23,538 nucleotides of DNA from Chloroflexota bacterium (GTDB lineage: Bacteria > Chloroflexota > Anaerolineae > UBA4142), in contig JACQGS010000115.1 of NCBI GenBank assembly GCA_016199405.1, positions 1-23,538 of the forward strand. Reading direction: 5' to 3'. The notes below the pieces were generated by a model. The model had not been told where the DNA came from. It ran no database searches and saw nothing but the letters and a program-made list of their open reading frames with translations. The position numbers were made by a program, and so were the translations under genes. Below, piece by piece: positions 1 to 6,786 of the stretch (positions are counted from its first letter, which is position 1; every line of letters begins with the position of its first letter).

Positions 1-555
1 ATCGTCACCGGCGATAATGGCAACGGCATTTTTATCAAAGCGCACGCGCAACGCTGCGGCAGCGGAAACATCATTCAGAATAACAAGATTCTCAACGCGG
101 TTTATAACGCCATCGAGTTTTCGTTTTGCAAAGACAATCAGGTCATTGGCAATGAACTGGTCGGATCGTACGACGCGATCTTTTTCGGCTTTACCACCGG
201 CACCGTCGTCCGCAACAACACCATCCGCGATATGCGCAATCACGGCATTATTTCCTTCAACAGTCGCGGCAGTATCATCGAAGGAAATCAGGTCGTGAAC
301 GCGCGCGAGGGCATTTACTTGTATTGGGCGACGTGGAACCCGAAAGAATTCTTTTTCCTGACGCCGACGCCCGATCAATACGCCGTGCGCGATAACACCA
401 TCGTCAACAATACACTTACCGAAAACACCGTTGCCGGCATTCGACTCACCCACGTCATTCAAAGCCGCGTCGCGAACAATGTCTTTGCCAATAACGCCAA
501 GAATCTTTCGGTCGAGGGCAAGAGCGACGGGACGATCATTACGGATAGCCCGTGA
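1..555 (+). CDS. Right-handed parallel beta-helix (NosD-like) protein, 3' part only
   Basis: The frame is open from base 1, so the gene begins upstream of the window; 184 codons are visible before the TGA at 553-555. The protein shows repeated short units of the type NNxIxxNxxxGI (for example VVRNNTIRDM, SIIEGNQVVNAREGIYLY and VRDNTIVNNTLTENTVAGIRL), with Asn and Gly at regular intervals. This is the hallmark of pectate-lyase/NosD right-handed beta-helices, which are usually secreted or periplasmic carbohydrate-active or surface proteins. No catalytic residues can be assigned from this fragment. The last coils end without any sorting signal or membrane anchor. The fold is well supported; the substrate and role are unknown. 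Confidence 0.75.
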   Translation: MVTGDNGNGIFIKAHAQRCGSGNIIQNNKILNAVYNAIEFSFCKDNQVIGNELVGSYDAIFFGFTTGTVVRNNTIRDMRNHGIISFNSRGSIIEGNQVVNAREGIYLYWATWNPKEFFFLTPTPDQYAVRDNTIVNNTLTENTVAGIRLTHVIQSRVANNVFANNAKNLSVEGKSDGTIITDSP

Positions 556-584
556 TTGATTGCTCCATCAACTTGTGGTATAAT
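556..584 (+). promoter_or_regulatory. Sigma-70 type promoter for the LysM/cupredoxin gene
   Basis: TTGATT (556-561), a 17-base spacer, then a perfect TATAAT (579-584) preceded by TG (extended -10). It lies directly after the stop of the beta-helix gene and 45 bases before the next start codon. Confidence 0.75.
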
Positions 585-628
585 CCTTGTGTAACCAATG
601 AACGGCAGAGGGACAGGAGGATGAATCC

Positions 629-2161
629 ATGCAAATCTCGCGCTTGACGCTTCTTCGCGTTTTGAGCGTTGCCGCCGCGCTCGCGTTCGTGCTCGCACTC
701 GCGCCGCCGGCAACGAATGCCGCGCCGCCGCACGACGGTCAAGTGGTGTATTGGGTGAATTACGGCGATACACTCTTTGGAATCGCGCGGCGCTTTGGAA
801 CCACCGTTGCCGCCATTAAATCCGTGAATGGGTTGGCGAGTGATTTCATTTACGTCGGACAAAGATTGGTCATCCCCATCGGCACATCGATCTTCAATCC
901 GCAACCCTTGCCGGCGATCACGCGCACGCCGTTTCCGGCGGGAAGCGCCGCCTGCAAATATTCCGTGCAATTTCGCGACACGTTCTTTTCCATCGCGTAT
1001 CGTTACCGCGTGAGCGTGACGGATTTAATGCAAGCCAATTTTCTCTACACTCCGTATCTCAGCGTCGGTCAGCAGTTGAACGTGCCGTGTCAAACCCCGG
1101 TTCCCGCTCCGTTTTCGTTGTACACCGTCGTGAGCGGGGATAATCTTTTCCGCATCGCGGTGCGCTACAGCACTTCGATCTACGCGCTCGCGCTGGTGAA
1201 TGGAATTCCCAATCCCAATTTGATTTTCGCCGGGCAAACGTTGGTGATTCCGTATCCGAATAGCGTTATCTACACCAATGTTCCGTCTGCGCCTAATCAC
1301 ATCGTCATCGCTGAATTTCGCACGCGCGGTCCCAACGGCGGCAACGACGAATTTATCGAGCTGTTCAATCCGACCGGCGCGACGGTGAACATCGGCGGCT
1401 GGCTTATCAAGGGCTCAAGCAATTCTGCCGGCACCGATACGCGGGTGACGATTCTCGCAAATACAACACTTGACTCCGGCAAGCATTTCTTGGTGACCAA
1501 CGCCAGCGCCGATGGCGGTTACAACATGAGTGTCCCGGCGGATCAAACGTACACGGTCGGCATCGCGGATGATGGCGGCATCGCGCTGACGATGCCGGAT
1601 GGCACGACGATTGTGGATCAGGTTGGAATGAGCGCGGGCTCCGCGTATAAAGAAGGCGCGACGCTTGCCGCCTTCGGCAACAATACCGATCAAAGCTATC
1701 AACGCAAATCCGGCGGTTGCGTGGACACCAACAATAACGCGAACGATTTTCAACTCGCGACGCCGAGCGGTCCCCAAAACCTCGCCAGCGCCGCGACGCC
1801 ATGCGCGGTGACGATCACGCCCACGCCGACCCCGGGCGGCGCCACCTCAACTCCAAGCCCAACCCCGACGTCAACTCCCGGCACACCCACGCCGTCGGCA
1901 GCGGCAGTCGTGATGCAAAACATTGCATTTCTGCCCACCACGTTGACCTTGGCGCGTGGATCGACGGTGACGTGGACAAACATCGACACGGTCAGCCACA
2001 CCGTATCGAGTGGCGCACCGGGGCAACTCAGTGGCGTCTTCCGTTCCAATCAGCTCGCGCCGGGGCAAACGTTCAGCTTTGCATTCAATACCGCCGGCAC
2101 GTTCCCGTACTTTTGCGAAATTCATGGCGCAGCGATGCAGGGAACGATTACGATCCAATAA
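629..2161 (+). CDS. Secreted three-LysM / lamin-tail / cupredoxin protein
   Basis: 510 aa. The ATG at 629 is fixed by AGGAGG at 615-620, eight bases upstream, and by a clear signal peptide (residues 1-32, ending near ATNA). Three LysM domains follow at about 39-84, 109-155 and 164-209, each ending in G-Q-x-L-x-V/I-P; LysM binds peptidoglycan or other GlcNAc polymers. Residues about 226-385 match a lamin-tail domain (IAEFRTRG, then DEFIELFNPTG and GGWLI), a beta-sandwich common in extracellular bacterial proteins. A Thr-Pro linker leads to a C-terminal cupredoxin (427-510) with a full type-1 copper set visible: His457, Cys496, His499, Met503. Inference: a wall-associated blue-copper protein, perhaps in electron transfer or copper handling. 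It has its own promoter and terminator, so it is probably monocistronic. Confidence 0.88.
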   Translation: MQISRLTLLRVLSVAAALAFVLALAPPATNAAPPHDGQVVYWVNYGDTLFGIARRFGTTVAAIKSVNGLASDFIYVGQRLVIPIGTSIFNPQPLPAITRTPFPAGSAACKYSVQFRDTFFSIAYRYRVSVTDLMQANFLYTPYLSVGQQLNVPCQTPVPAPFSLYTVVSGDNLFRIAVRYSTSIYALALVNGIPNPNLIFAGQTLVIPYPNSVIYTNVPSAPNHIVIAEFRTRGPNGGNDEFIELFNPTGATVNIGGWLIKGSSNSAGTDTRVTILANTTLDSGKHFLVTNASADGGYNMSVPADQTYTVGIADDGGIALTMPDGTTIVDQVGMSAGSAYKEGATLAAFGNNTDQSYQRKSGGCVDTNNNANDFQLATPSGPQNLASAATPCAVTITPTPTPGGATSTPSPTPTSTPGTPTPSAAAVVMQNIAFLPTTLTLARGSTVTWTNIDTVSHTVSSGAPGQLSGVFRSNQLAPGQTFSFAFNTAGTFPYFCEIHGAAMQGTITIQ

Positions 2162-2183
2162 CCGGGTTTTGGCACTGAACAAG

Positions 2184-2217
2184 AAAAGCGTATCGGAAGC
2201 ATCCGTTACGCTTTTTT
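2184..2217 (+). terminator. Rho-independent terminator after the LysM/cupredoxin gene
   Basis: Stem AAGCGTA-t-CGGA, loop AGCA, TCCG-t-TACGCTT, followed by a run of T to 2217. It starts 23 bases after the stop codon. Confidence 0.88.
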
Positions 2218-2268
2218 ATTCTCCAACTTGCGCACCAAAATGTGACGGGGCTATGACGCAAAAAAACA

Positions 2269-2297
2269 TTGGTGATTCGTCGCAACGGTGATATAAT
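2269..2297 (+). promoter_or_regulatory. Promoter of the fadN-fadA operon
   Basis: TTGGTG (2269-2274), 17-base spacer, TATAAT (2292-2297) with TG two bases before it (extended -10). The -35 hexamer coincides with the TTG that an open-frame search would take as a start codon, which argues for the downstream ATG at 2332. Confidence 0.75.
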
Positions 2298-2331
2298 TCT
2301 TGGGGAGAGGATCACCAAGGAGATAAACGTC

Positions 2332-4719
2332 ATGAAGTATTCGATCAATCGCGTAGCGGTGATTGGCAGCGGCACGATGGGCGGCGCGCTCGCCGCGCAT
2401 TGCGCCAACGCGGGCTTGCCGGTCATGCTGCTCGATATTGTTCCCGACGCGTTGACGCCGGAGGAAGAGAAAAAGGGACTGACGCTCCAATCGCCGCAAG
2501 TGCGGAACCGAATTGTGAACGCGGGTCTGGACGCGCAGAAAAAAATTCGCCCCGCCGCGTTTTTCACGCCGCAGGTCGCCGAGCGCATTACGGTCGGCAA
2601 TCTCCAAGATCATTTCGATTTACTGCGCGATGCCGATTGGATTCTCGAAGCGATTGTCGAGAATTTGGACATCAAACGCCAATTGATGGCGCGGCTGGAA
2701 AAAATTCGCAAGCCCACCGCGATCGTGACCACCAACACCTCCGGCATTCCGATTCGCGACATTGCCGCGCAATGCTCCGCCGATTTCAAACGGCATTTTC
2801 TCGGCACGCATTTCTTCAACCCGCCCCGCTATCTCAAAATGCTCGAAGTAATTCCCGGCGAGAGTACGTTGCCCGCCGTCGTGGAAGCGCTGCGCGAATT
2901 CGGCGAAAACGTTTTGGGCAAGGGCGTCGTGATTTGCAAAGACACACCCAATTTTATCGGCAATCGCTTGATGTCATTCGCCGGCTCGTACGGAATGAAG
3001 TATACGCTGGAGAATGGCTATGCCTTCAACGAAGTGGACGATCTGACCGGCGAATTGATCGGGCACCCCAAAAGCGCGTCGTACCGGCTCGGCGATTTGG
3101 TGGGGATCGACGTGATGTATTTCGTGCGCGAGAATACGTACAACGCGATCGCCAACGACGAAATGCGCGAGGTGTACAAATCGCCGGAGATTTTGCGCGA
3201 GATGGTTAAACGCGGCTGGCTCGGCAATAAGAGCGGGCAGGGTTTTTACAAGCAAGTGAAAACGCCGGAGGGCAAACGCGAATTCCACGTGCTCGATCCC
3301 AAGACGATGGAATACAAGCCCGCGGAAAAAGTTTTCTATGATTCGGTTTTGCAAGCCGAGACAATCGAGAATCTCGGCGAGCGGCTGAAATATTTGGTCG
3401 CGCAAGAAGATCGCGCCGGCAAATTTATTTGGAACACGCTCGCCGCAAATCTCGCGTATACTTCCTTGCGGGTGCCGGAAATCGCCGACGAGATCGTTTC
3501 GGTTGACCACGCGATCAAGTGGGGCTTTCTCCATCAGATGGGACCGTTTGAAACATGGGACACGCTCGGCGTCGCGGAAACGGTCGCGCGGATGGAAGCG
3601 CAAGGGTTGAAGGTCGCGGCATGGGTCAAGGAGATGCTCGCGACCGGGCATCCGACATTTTACAAAGACGGCAAGTATTACGACCTCAAATCCAAAGACT
3701 ATAAACCGATCCCCGCGCGCAAAGGCGTAACCGTTTTGCGCGAGCAAAAAGTGATCAAGCAAAACGAAAGCGCATCGCTGCTCGATTTAGGCGACGGCGT
3801 CGCGTGCTTGGAATTCCACACCAAATTCAATGCGCTCGATGAAGGCATCGTCGAAATCGCGCGCGCCGCGCTCGACGAGATTGACAGGAATTTTGTCGGG
3901 CTGGTCGTCGGCAATCAGGGCGAGCATTTTTCCGCGGGCGCGAATGTCATGACGATTGGACTCGCGGCAGAAAATAAAGAATGGGACAAGATCAACACGG
4001 CGACGAAAGCATTGCAAGATTTTTTGATGGCGATGCGCTTCAGCCCCAAGCCCGTCGTGACCGCGCCGCATGGCTATACGCTCGGCGGCGGATGCGAAGT
4101 GGCGATGGCAGGCGCGAAAATAGTCGCGCACGCAGAATCGTACGTCGGGTTGGTGGAAGTGGGCATGGGCTTGATTCCGGCTGGCGGTGGTTGCAAAGAA
4201 ATGCTGCGGCGCATCGTGTCGCCGGCGATGCAAACGCCGAACGCAGACATGCTACCGTTCATGCAACGCGTTTTTGAAACCGTCGGCACCGCGAAAGTCG
4301 CGACGAGCGCGGCGGAAGCGATTCAATTTGGATTTTTTGCGCCGAGCGATCGGATCGTGATGAATCTCGATCAACAAATCACGCACGCCAAGAACGAGGT
4401 GTTGACGCTCGTCGCCGCCGGCTATCGCGCGCCGACGCGCGGCAAAAATATTTACGCCGCCGGCGAACGCGCGCTCGCCGCGCTCCGCATCGCGATTTAT
4501 TCGTTGATGCAGGGAAAATATATTTCCGAGTATGACGCGCAGGTCGGGCAAAAACTCGCCTGGGTGATGGCAGGCGGCGATCTGACCGCGCCAACATGGG
4601 TGGATGAGCAGTTCATTCTCGATTTGGAACGCGAGGCATTTGTGTCGCTGTGCGGCGAAGCCAAAACGCGCGAGCGAATTTGGCATTTCTTGAACACAGG
4701 AAAACCATTGCGGAATTAG
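2332..4719 (+). CDS. fadN: 3-hydroxyacyl-CoA dehydrogenase / enoyl-CoA hydratase fusion (FadN type)
   Basis: 795 aa, close to B. subtilis FadN (about 790). The ATG at 2332 has AAGGAGA at 2317-2323; the longer TTG start would lie in the promoter. The N-terminal half is the NAD-dependent dehydrogenase: Rossmann motif GSGTMGG (12-18), catalytic His160 in GTHFFNPPRY, and KDTPNFIGNRL. The C-terminal part, from about residue 485, is a crotonase fold: SAGANV, GGGCE with Glu589, and Glu609 in VEVGMGLIPAGGG. The two glutamates are 20 residues apart, as in enoyl-CoA hydratase 1 (Glu144/Glu164), so both hydratase acids are present. It catalyses two successive fatty-acid beta-oxidation steps in the cytoplasm. 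Thiolase follows 158 bases downstream, giving the fadN-fadA order. No FadE-like acyl-CoA dehydrogenase is seen nearby. Confidence 0.93.
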   Translation: MKYSINRVAVIGSGTMGGALAAHCANAGLPVMLLDIVPDALTPEEEKKGLTLQSPQVRNRIVNAGLDAQKKIRPAAFFTPQVAERITVGNLQDHFDLLRDADWILEAIVENLDIKRQLMARLEKIRKPTAIVTTNTSGIPIRDIAAQCSADFKRHFLGTHFFNPPRYLKMLEVIPGESTLPAVVEALREFGENVLGKGVVICKDTPNFIGNRLMSFAGSYGMKYTLENGYAFNEVDDLTGELIGHPKSASYRLGDLVGIDVMYFVRENTYNAIANDEMREVYKSPEILREMVKRGWLGNKSGQGFYKQVKTPEGKREFHVLDPKTMEYKPAEKVFYDSVLQAETIENLGERLKYLVAQEDRAGKFIWNTLAANLAYTSLRVPEIADEIVSVDHAIKWGFLHQMGPFETWDTLGVAETVARMEAQGLKVAAWVKEMLATGHPTFYKDGKYYDLKSKDYKPIPARKGVTVLREQKVIKQNESASLLDLGDGVACLEFHTKFNALDEGIVEIARAALDEIDRNFVGLVVGNQGEHFSAGANVMTIGLAAENKEWDKINTATKALQDFLMAMRFSPKPVVTAPHGYTLGGGCEVAMAGAKIVAHAESYVGLVEVGMGLIPAGGGCKEMLRRIVSPAMQTPNADMLPFMQRVFETVGTAKVATSAAEAIQFGFFAPSDRIVMNLDQQITHAKNEVLTLVAAGYRAPTRGKNIYAAGERALAALRIAIYSLMQGKYISEYDAQVGQKLAWVMAGGDLTAPTWVDEQFILDLEREAFVSLCGEAKTRERIWHFLNTGKPLRN

Positions 4720-4840
4720 TAATTGGTAATTGTTGCGTAGAAGTTGGAGGGTTGAAGTTAGAAGTTAGAATCGCGATCCAATCTCCAACTTCCAACCTCC
4801 AGCTTCTATTCCGACTCAACCAATTACTACTTGCCAATTA
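4717..4840 (+). repeat. Nested imperfect palindrome between fadN and fadA (GAAGTTAGAAGTTAG family)
   Basis: The inner arms are AGAAGTTGGAGGGTTGAAG onward (4739-4768) against CTCCAACTTCCAACCTCC onward (4783-4807). The outer arms are TAGTAATTGGTAATTG (4717-4732), which begins with the fadN stop codon, against CAATTACTACTTGCCAATTA (4821-4840). The same family recurs inside the T-box leader at 15100-15180. A transcript would fold into a long hairpin without a T-run, so processing or mRNA stabilisation is more likely than termination. Confidence 0.8.
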
Positions 4841-4877
4841 CGATTTTTAATTTCAAATTTGGAATTTGGAGGTCATC

Positions 4878-6056
4878 ATGCGAGAAGCCGTCATTGTCAG
4901 CACCGCCCGCACCGCTGTGGGCAAAGCACCGAAAGGAAAATTGCGCACGACGCATCCGGAGGAACTGGGCGCGGCGGTTGTGAAAGCCGCGCTCGAACGC
5001 GCGCCGGGTTTGCAACCGGCAGACGTGGACGATGTGATCATCGGTTGCGCGATGCCGGAGGGCGAGCAGGGTTTGAATATGGGGCGCATCATTGCACTTC
5101 GCGCCGGCTTGCCGGTCAGCGTGCCGGCAATGACCGTCAATCGCTTTTGCTCGTCGGGCGTGCAAACGATCGCGCTGGCGGCGCAGCAGATCATGGCGGG
5201 CTGGGGCGATTGCATCATTGCTGGCGGCGCGGAGTCTATGAGTTTCGTGCCGATGATCGGCTTTCACTTTTCGCCCAACCCGTACCTCGCGCTCGAATAT
5301 CCGGCAGTGTATATTGGCATGGGTTTGACAGCAGAAAATGTCGCGAGCAAGTTTGATATTGCGCGCGCCGACCAAGACCAATTCGGCTTACGCTCGCATC
5401 AGCGCGCCAGCGCGGCGATTGACGCCGGCAAGTTCAAAGACGAAATCGTTGCGCTGAATGTCGAGCTGACCGATAAAGTGGACGGCGGCACGCGCGCGGA
5501 CAAGTACGTGTTCAACGTGGATGAAGGTCCGCGCCGCGATACATCGTATGAAGCATTGAGCGCGCTCAAGCCGGTGTTTCAAAACGGCGGCACGATTACC
5601 GCCGGCAATTCGTCGCAAACGAGCGATGGCGCGGCGGCAGTCGTCGTGATGGAACGCGAAAAAGCCAAAGCATTGGGATTGAAGCCGTTGGTCAAAGTGC
5701 GCGCGTTCGCGGTCGGCGGCGTGCCGCCGGAATTGATGGGCATCGGTCCGGTCGCCGCGATTCCCAAGGCATTGAAACTCGCCGGGTTATCGCTCGCCGA
5801 TATCGGACTGATCGAATTGAACGAGGCATTTGCCGCGCAAGCGGTCGCGGTGATTCGGCAATTGGAAATGGACGAAGAAAAAGTCAACGTCAACGGCGGC
5901 GCGATCGCGCTGGGGCATCCGCTCGGCGCGACCGGCGCGAAGCTGACGACGCAACTCATCGGCGAGATGAAACGCCGCCAAGTGCAATTCGGAATGGTGA
6001 CGATGTGTATCGGCGGCGGCATGGGCGCGGCGGCGGTGTTTGAGAATTTGGAGTGA
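4878..6056 (+). CDS. fadA: Acetyl-CoA acyltransferase (3-ketoacyl-CoA thiolase)
   Basis: 392 aa, matching B. subtilis FadA (391). The ATG at 4878 is preceded by TTGGAGG at 4866-4872; the upstream in-frame TTG is part of that ribosome-binding site and is not the start. All thiolase active-site residues are visible: the nucleophile Cys91 in NRFCSSGVQT, His347 in GGAIALGHPLGATGAK, and Cys377 in MCIGGGMG. It cleaves 3-ketoacyl-CoA to acetyl-CoA plus a shortened acyl-CoA, completing the cycle begun by the preceding fusion enzyme, with which it very probably shares a transcript. A strong terminator 30 bases after the stop ends the operon. An anabolic acetoacetyl-CoA thiolase role cannot be excluded, but the operon context favours beta-oxidation. 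Confidence 0.93.
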   Translation: MREAVIVSTARTAVGKAPKGKLRTTHPEELGAAVVKAALERAPGLQPADVDDVIIGCAMPEGEQGLNMGRIIALRAGLPVSVPAMTVNRFCSSGVQTIALAAQQIMAGWGDCIIAGGAESMSFVPMIGFHFSPNPYLALEYPAVYIGMGLTAENVASKFDIARADQDQFGLRSHQRASAAIDAGKFKDEIVALNVELTDKVDGGTRADKYVFNVDEGPRRDTSYEALSALKPVFQNGGTITAGNSSQTSDGAAAVVVMEREKAKALGLKPLVKVRAFAVGGVPPELMGIGPVAAIPKALKLAGLSLADIGLIELNEAFAAQAVAVIRQLEMDEEKVNVNGGAIALGHPLGATGAKLTTQLIGEMKRRQVQFGMVTMCIGGGMGAAAVFENLE

Positions 6057-6085
6057 GGGGAACGCAGGAAACTGAAGGAACTGAT

Positions 6086-6111
6086 GGGCGAGCGAGTAGC
6101 TCGCCCTTTTT
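6086..6111 (+). terminator. Rho-independent terminator of the fadN-fadA operon
   Basis: Perfect 8-bp stem GGGCGAGC / GCTCGCCC with loop GAGTA, followed by TTTTT. Confidence 0.92.
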
Positions 6112-6127
6112 GATTGTGTGGCGGTGG

Positions 6128-6156
6128 TTGACCGCGCCGAATTGTGATGCTACAAT
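6128..6156 (+). promoter_or_regulatory. Promoter for the small antitoxin-like gene
   Basis: TTGACC (6128-6133), 17-base spacer, TACAAT (6151-6156) with TGC immediately before it (extended -10). Confidence 0.78.
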
Positions 6157-6181
6157 TCTATCACAGCGAAAAGGAGTTGAG

Positions 6182-6463
6182 ATGATAATGCAGGCACAAC
6201 TCATCACGCCGGAAGGAAAAGCGATCGCCCTGCCGGAGCATGTATATTTTCAACCACTGGAGTTGCTCGAAATGGAGAGAGCATCTACACCGATGCCGAA
6301 AGAGGAACTGGAGCAACTGATTCAGGAAACGAAAGGGTCGCTGAAAGGGAGGCGACGTCCCCTGACTGAAGTCTTGCTTGAATCTCGCCGGGAGGAACTT
6401 GAACGTGAAGAACGAGGAATCCGCGAAAGACAAAAGCGACGCGCCGCCAGAGTCAAAGTGTAA
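6182..6463 (+). CDS. Small charged protein, possible orphan antitoxin
   Basis: 93 aa from the ATG at 6182, which has AAGGAG at 6171-6176; a second in-frame ATG is two codons later. The N-terminus (QAQLITPEGKAIALPEHVY) resembles the short beta-hairpin openings of AbrB-like or other chromosomal antitoxins. The C-terminal half is a highly charged helix (TEVLLESRREELEREERG) typical of toxin-wrapping tails. No toxin gene (PIN, RelE or MazF type) is seen beside it: the thiolase precedes it and a long leader region follows. It has its own strong promoter. The family call is a guess from composition; only the existence of the gene is well supported. Confidence 0.65.
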   Translation: MIMQAQLITPEGKAIALPEHVYFQPLELLEMERASTPMPKEELEQLIQETKGSLKGRRRPLTEVLLESRREELEREERGIRERQKRRAARVKV

Positions 6464-6497
6464 CCATCTTGTTACATTCGCCCCTGCTTTTTGAGGT

Positions 6498-6503
6498 TAT
6501 AAT
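6498..6503 (+). promoter_or_regulatory. Likely -10 box of the giant-gene promoter
   Basis: A perfect TATAAT 35 bases after the preceding stop codon. No good -35 is present at 17 bases (TTACAT at 6472-6477 would need a 20-base spacer). Just downstream lies a small inverted repeat, ACAGT-cat-ACTGT (6508-6520), which could be an operator. Confidence 0.45.
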
Positions 6504-6548
6504 CCGTACAGTCATACTGTCCTGATTTCCACTGTCCGATCAAGAACG

Positions 6549-6587
6549 GGCATTTGCTCTCAGTCTATGGTGACTCGGGCAGATGCC
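6549..6587 (+). other. Long hairpin in the leader of the giant gene
   Basis: GGCATTTGCTC pairs with GGGCAGATGCC over 11 bp including G-U pairs, then an internal loop and AGTC/GACT closing a TATGGT loop. Only three T follow, so it is a poor intrinsic terminator. Its position in a leader of more than 280 bases suggests a regulatory or stabilising role. It does not match a riboswitch class I recognise, and the rest of 6464-6704 holds no gene that I can see. Confidence 0.5.
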
Positions 6588-6704
6588 TTTCATTTGTACT
6601 GGAGAAGATTCTCGCCTGTGATTATTTTGCTTTTGTATCTACATCGGGAGTTTTGAATTGCCTATTCGTGTTTCTATTTTACAACAACTGGGACGCGGTA
6701 AGTT

Positions 6705-6740
6705 CCTCTCCGACAAACTGCTAGCAGTTTGTCGGAGAGG
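6705..6740 (+). repeat. Perfect 36-bp palindrome at the 5' end of the giant gene
   Basis: The half site CCTCTCCGACAAACTGCT is followed exactly by its reverse complement. A third, diverged half copy (CTCCGACAGACTGCTAGCCG, 6801-6820) lies in the signal-peptide coding sequence. The palindrome is coding if translation begins at the TTG at 6658, or untranslated leader if it begins at the ATG at 6787. Confidence 0.93.
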
Positions 6741-6786
6741 TAGCTTAGCCCCTCGTGGGCGTCCTCAAAAACGCGCACAAGGCGCT

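Noticed and set aside
2269..2331. TTG start giving fadN 21 extra residues
   Set aside because: The TTG is the -35 hexamer of a good promoter. ATG 2332 has a ribosome-binding site and begins right before the Rossmann fold.
6464..6786. A second c-di-GMP riboswitch before the first giant gene
   Set aside because: Neither GGAAxCAAxGAT nor AACCGACCG occurs here, and no c-di-GMP-I type GGCAAACC/ACGCAAAGCC pattern was found.
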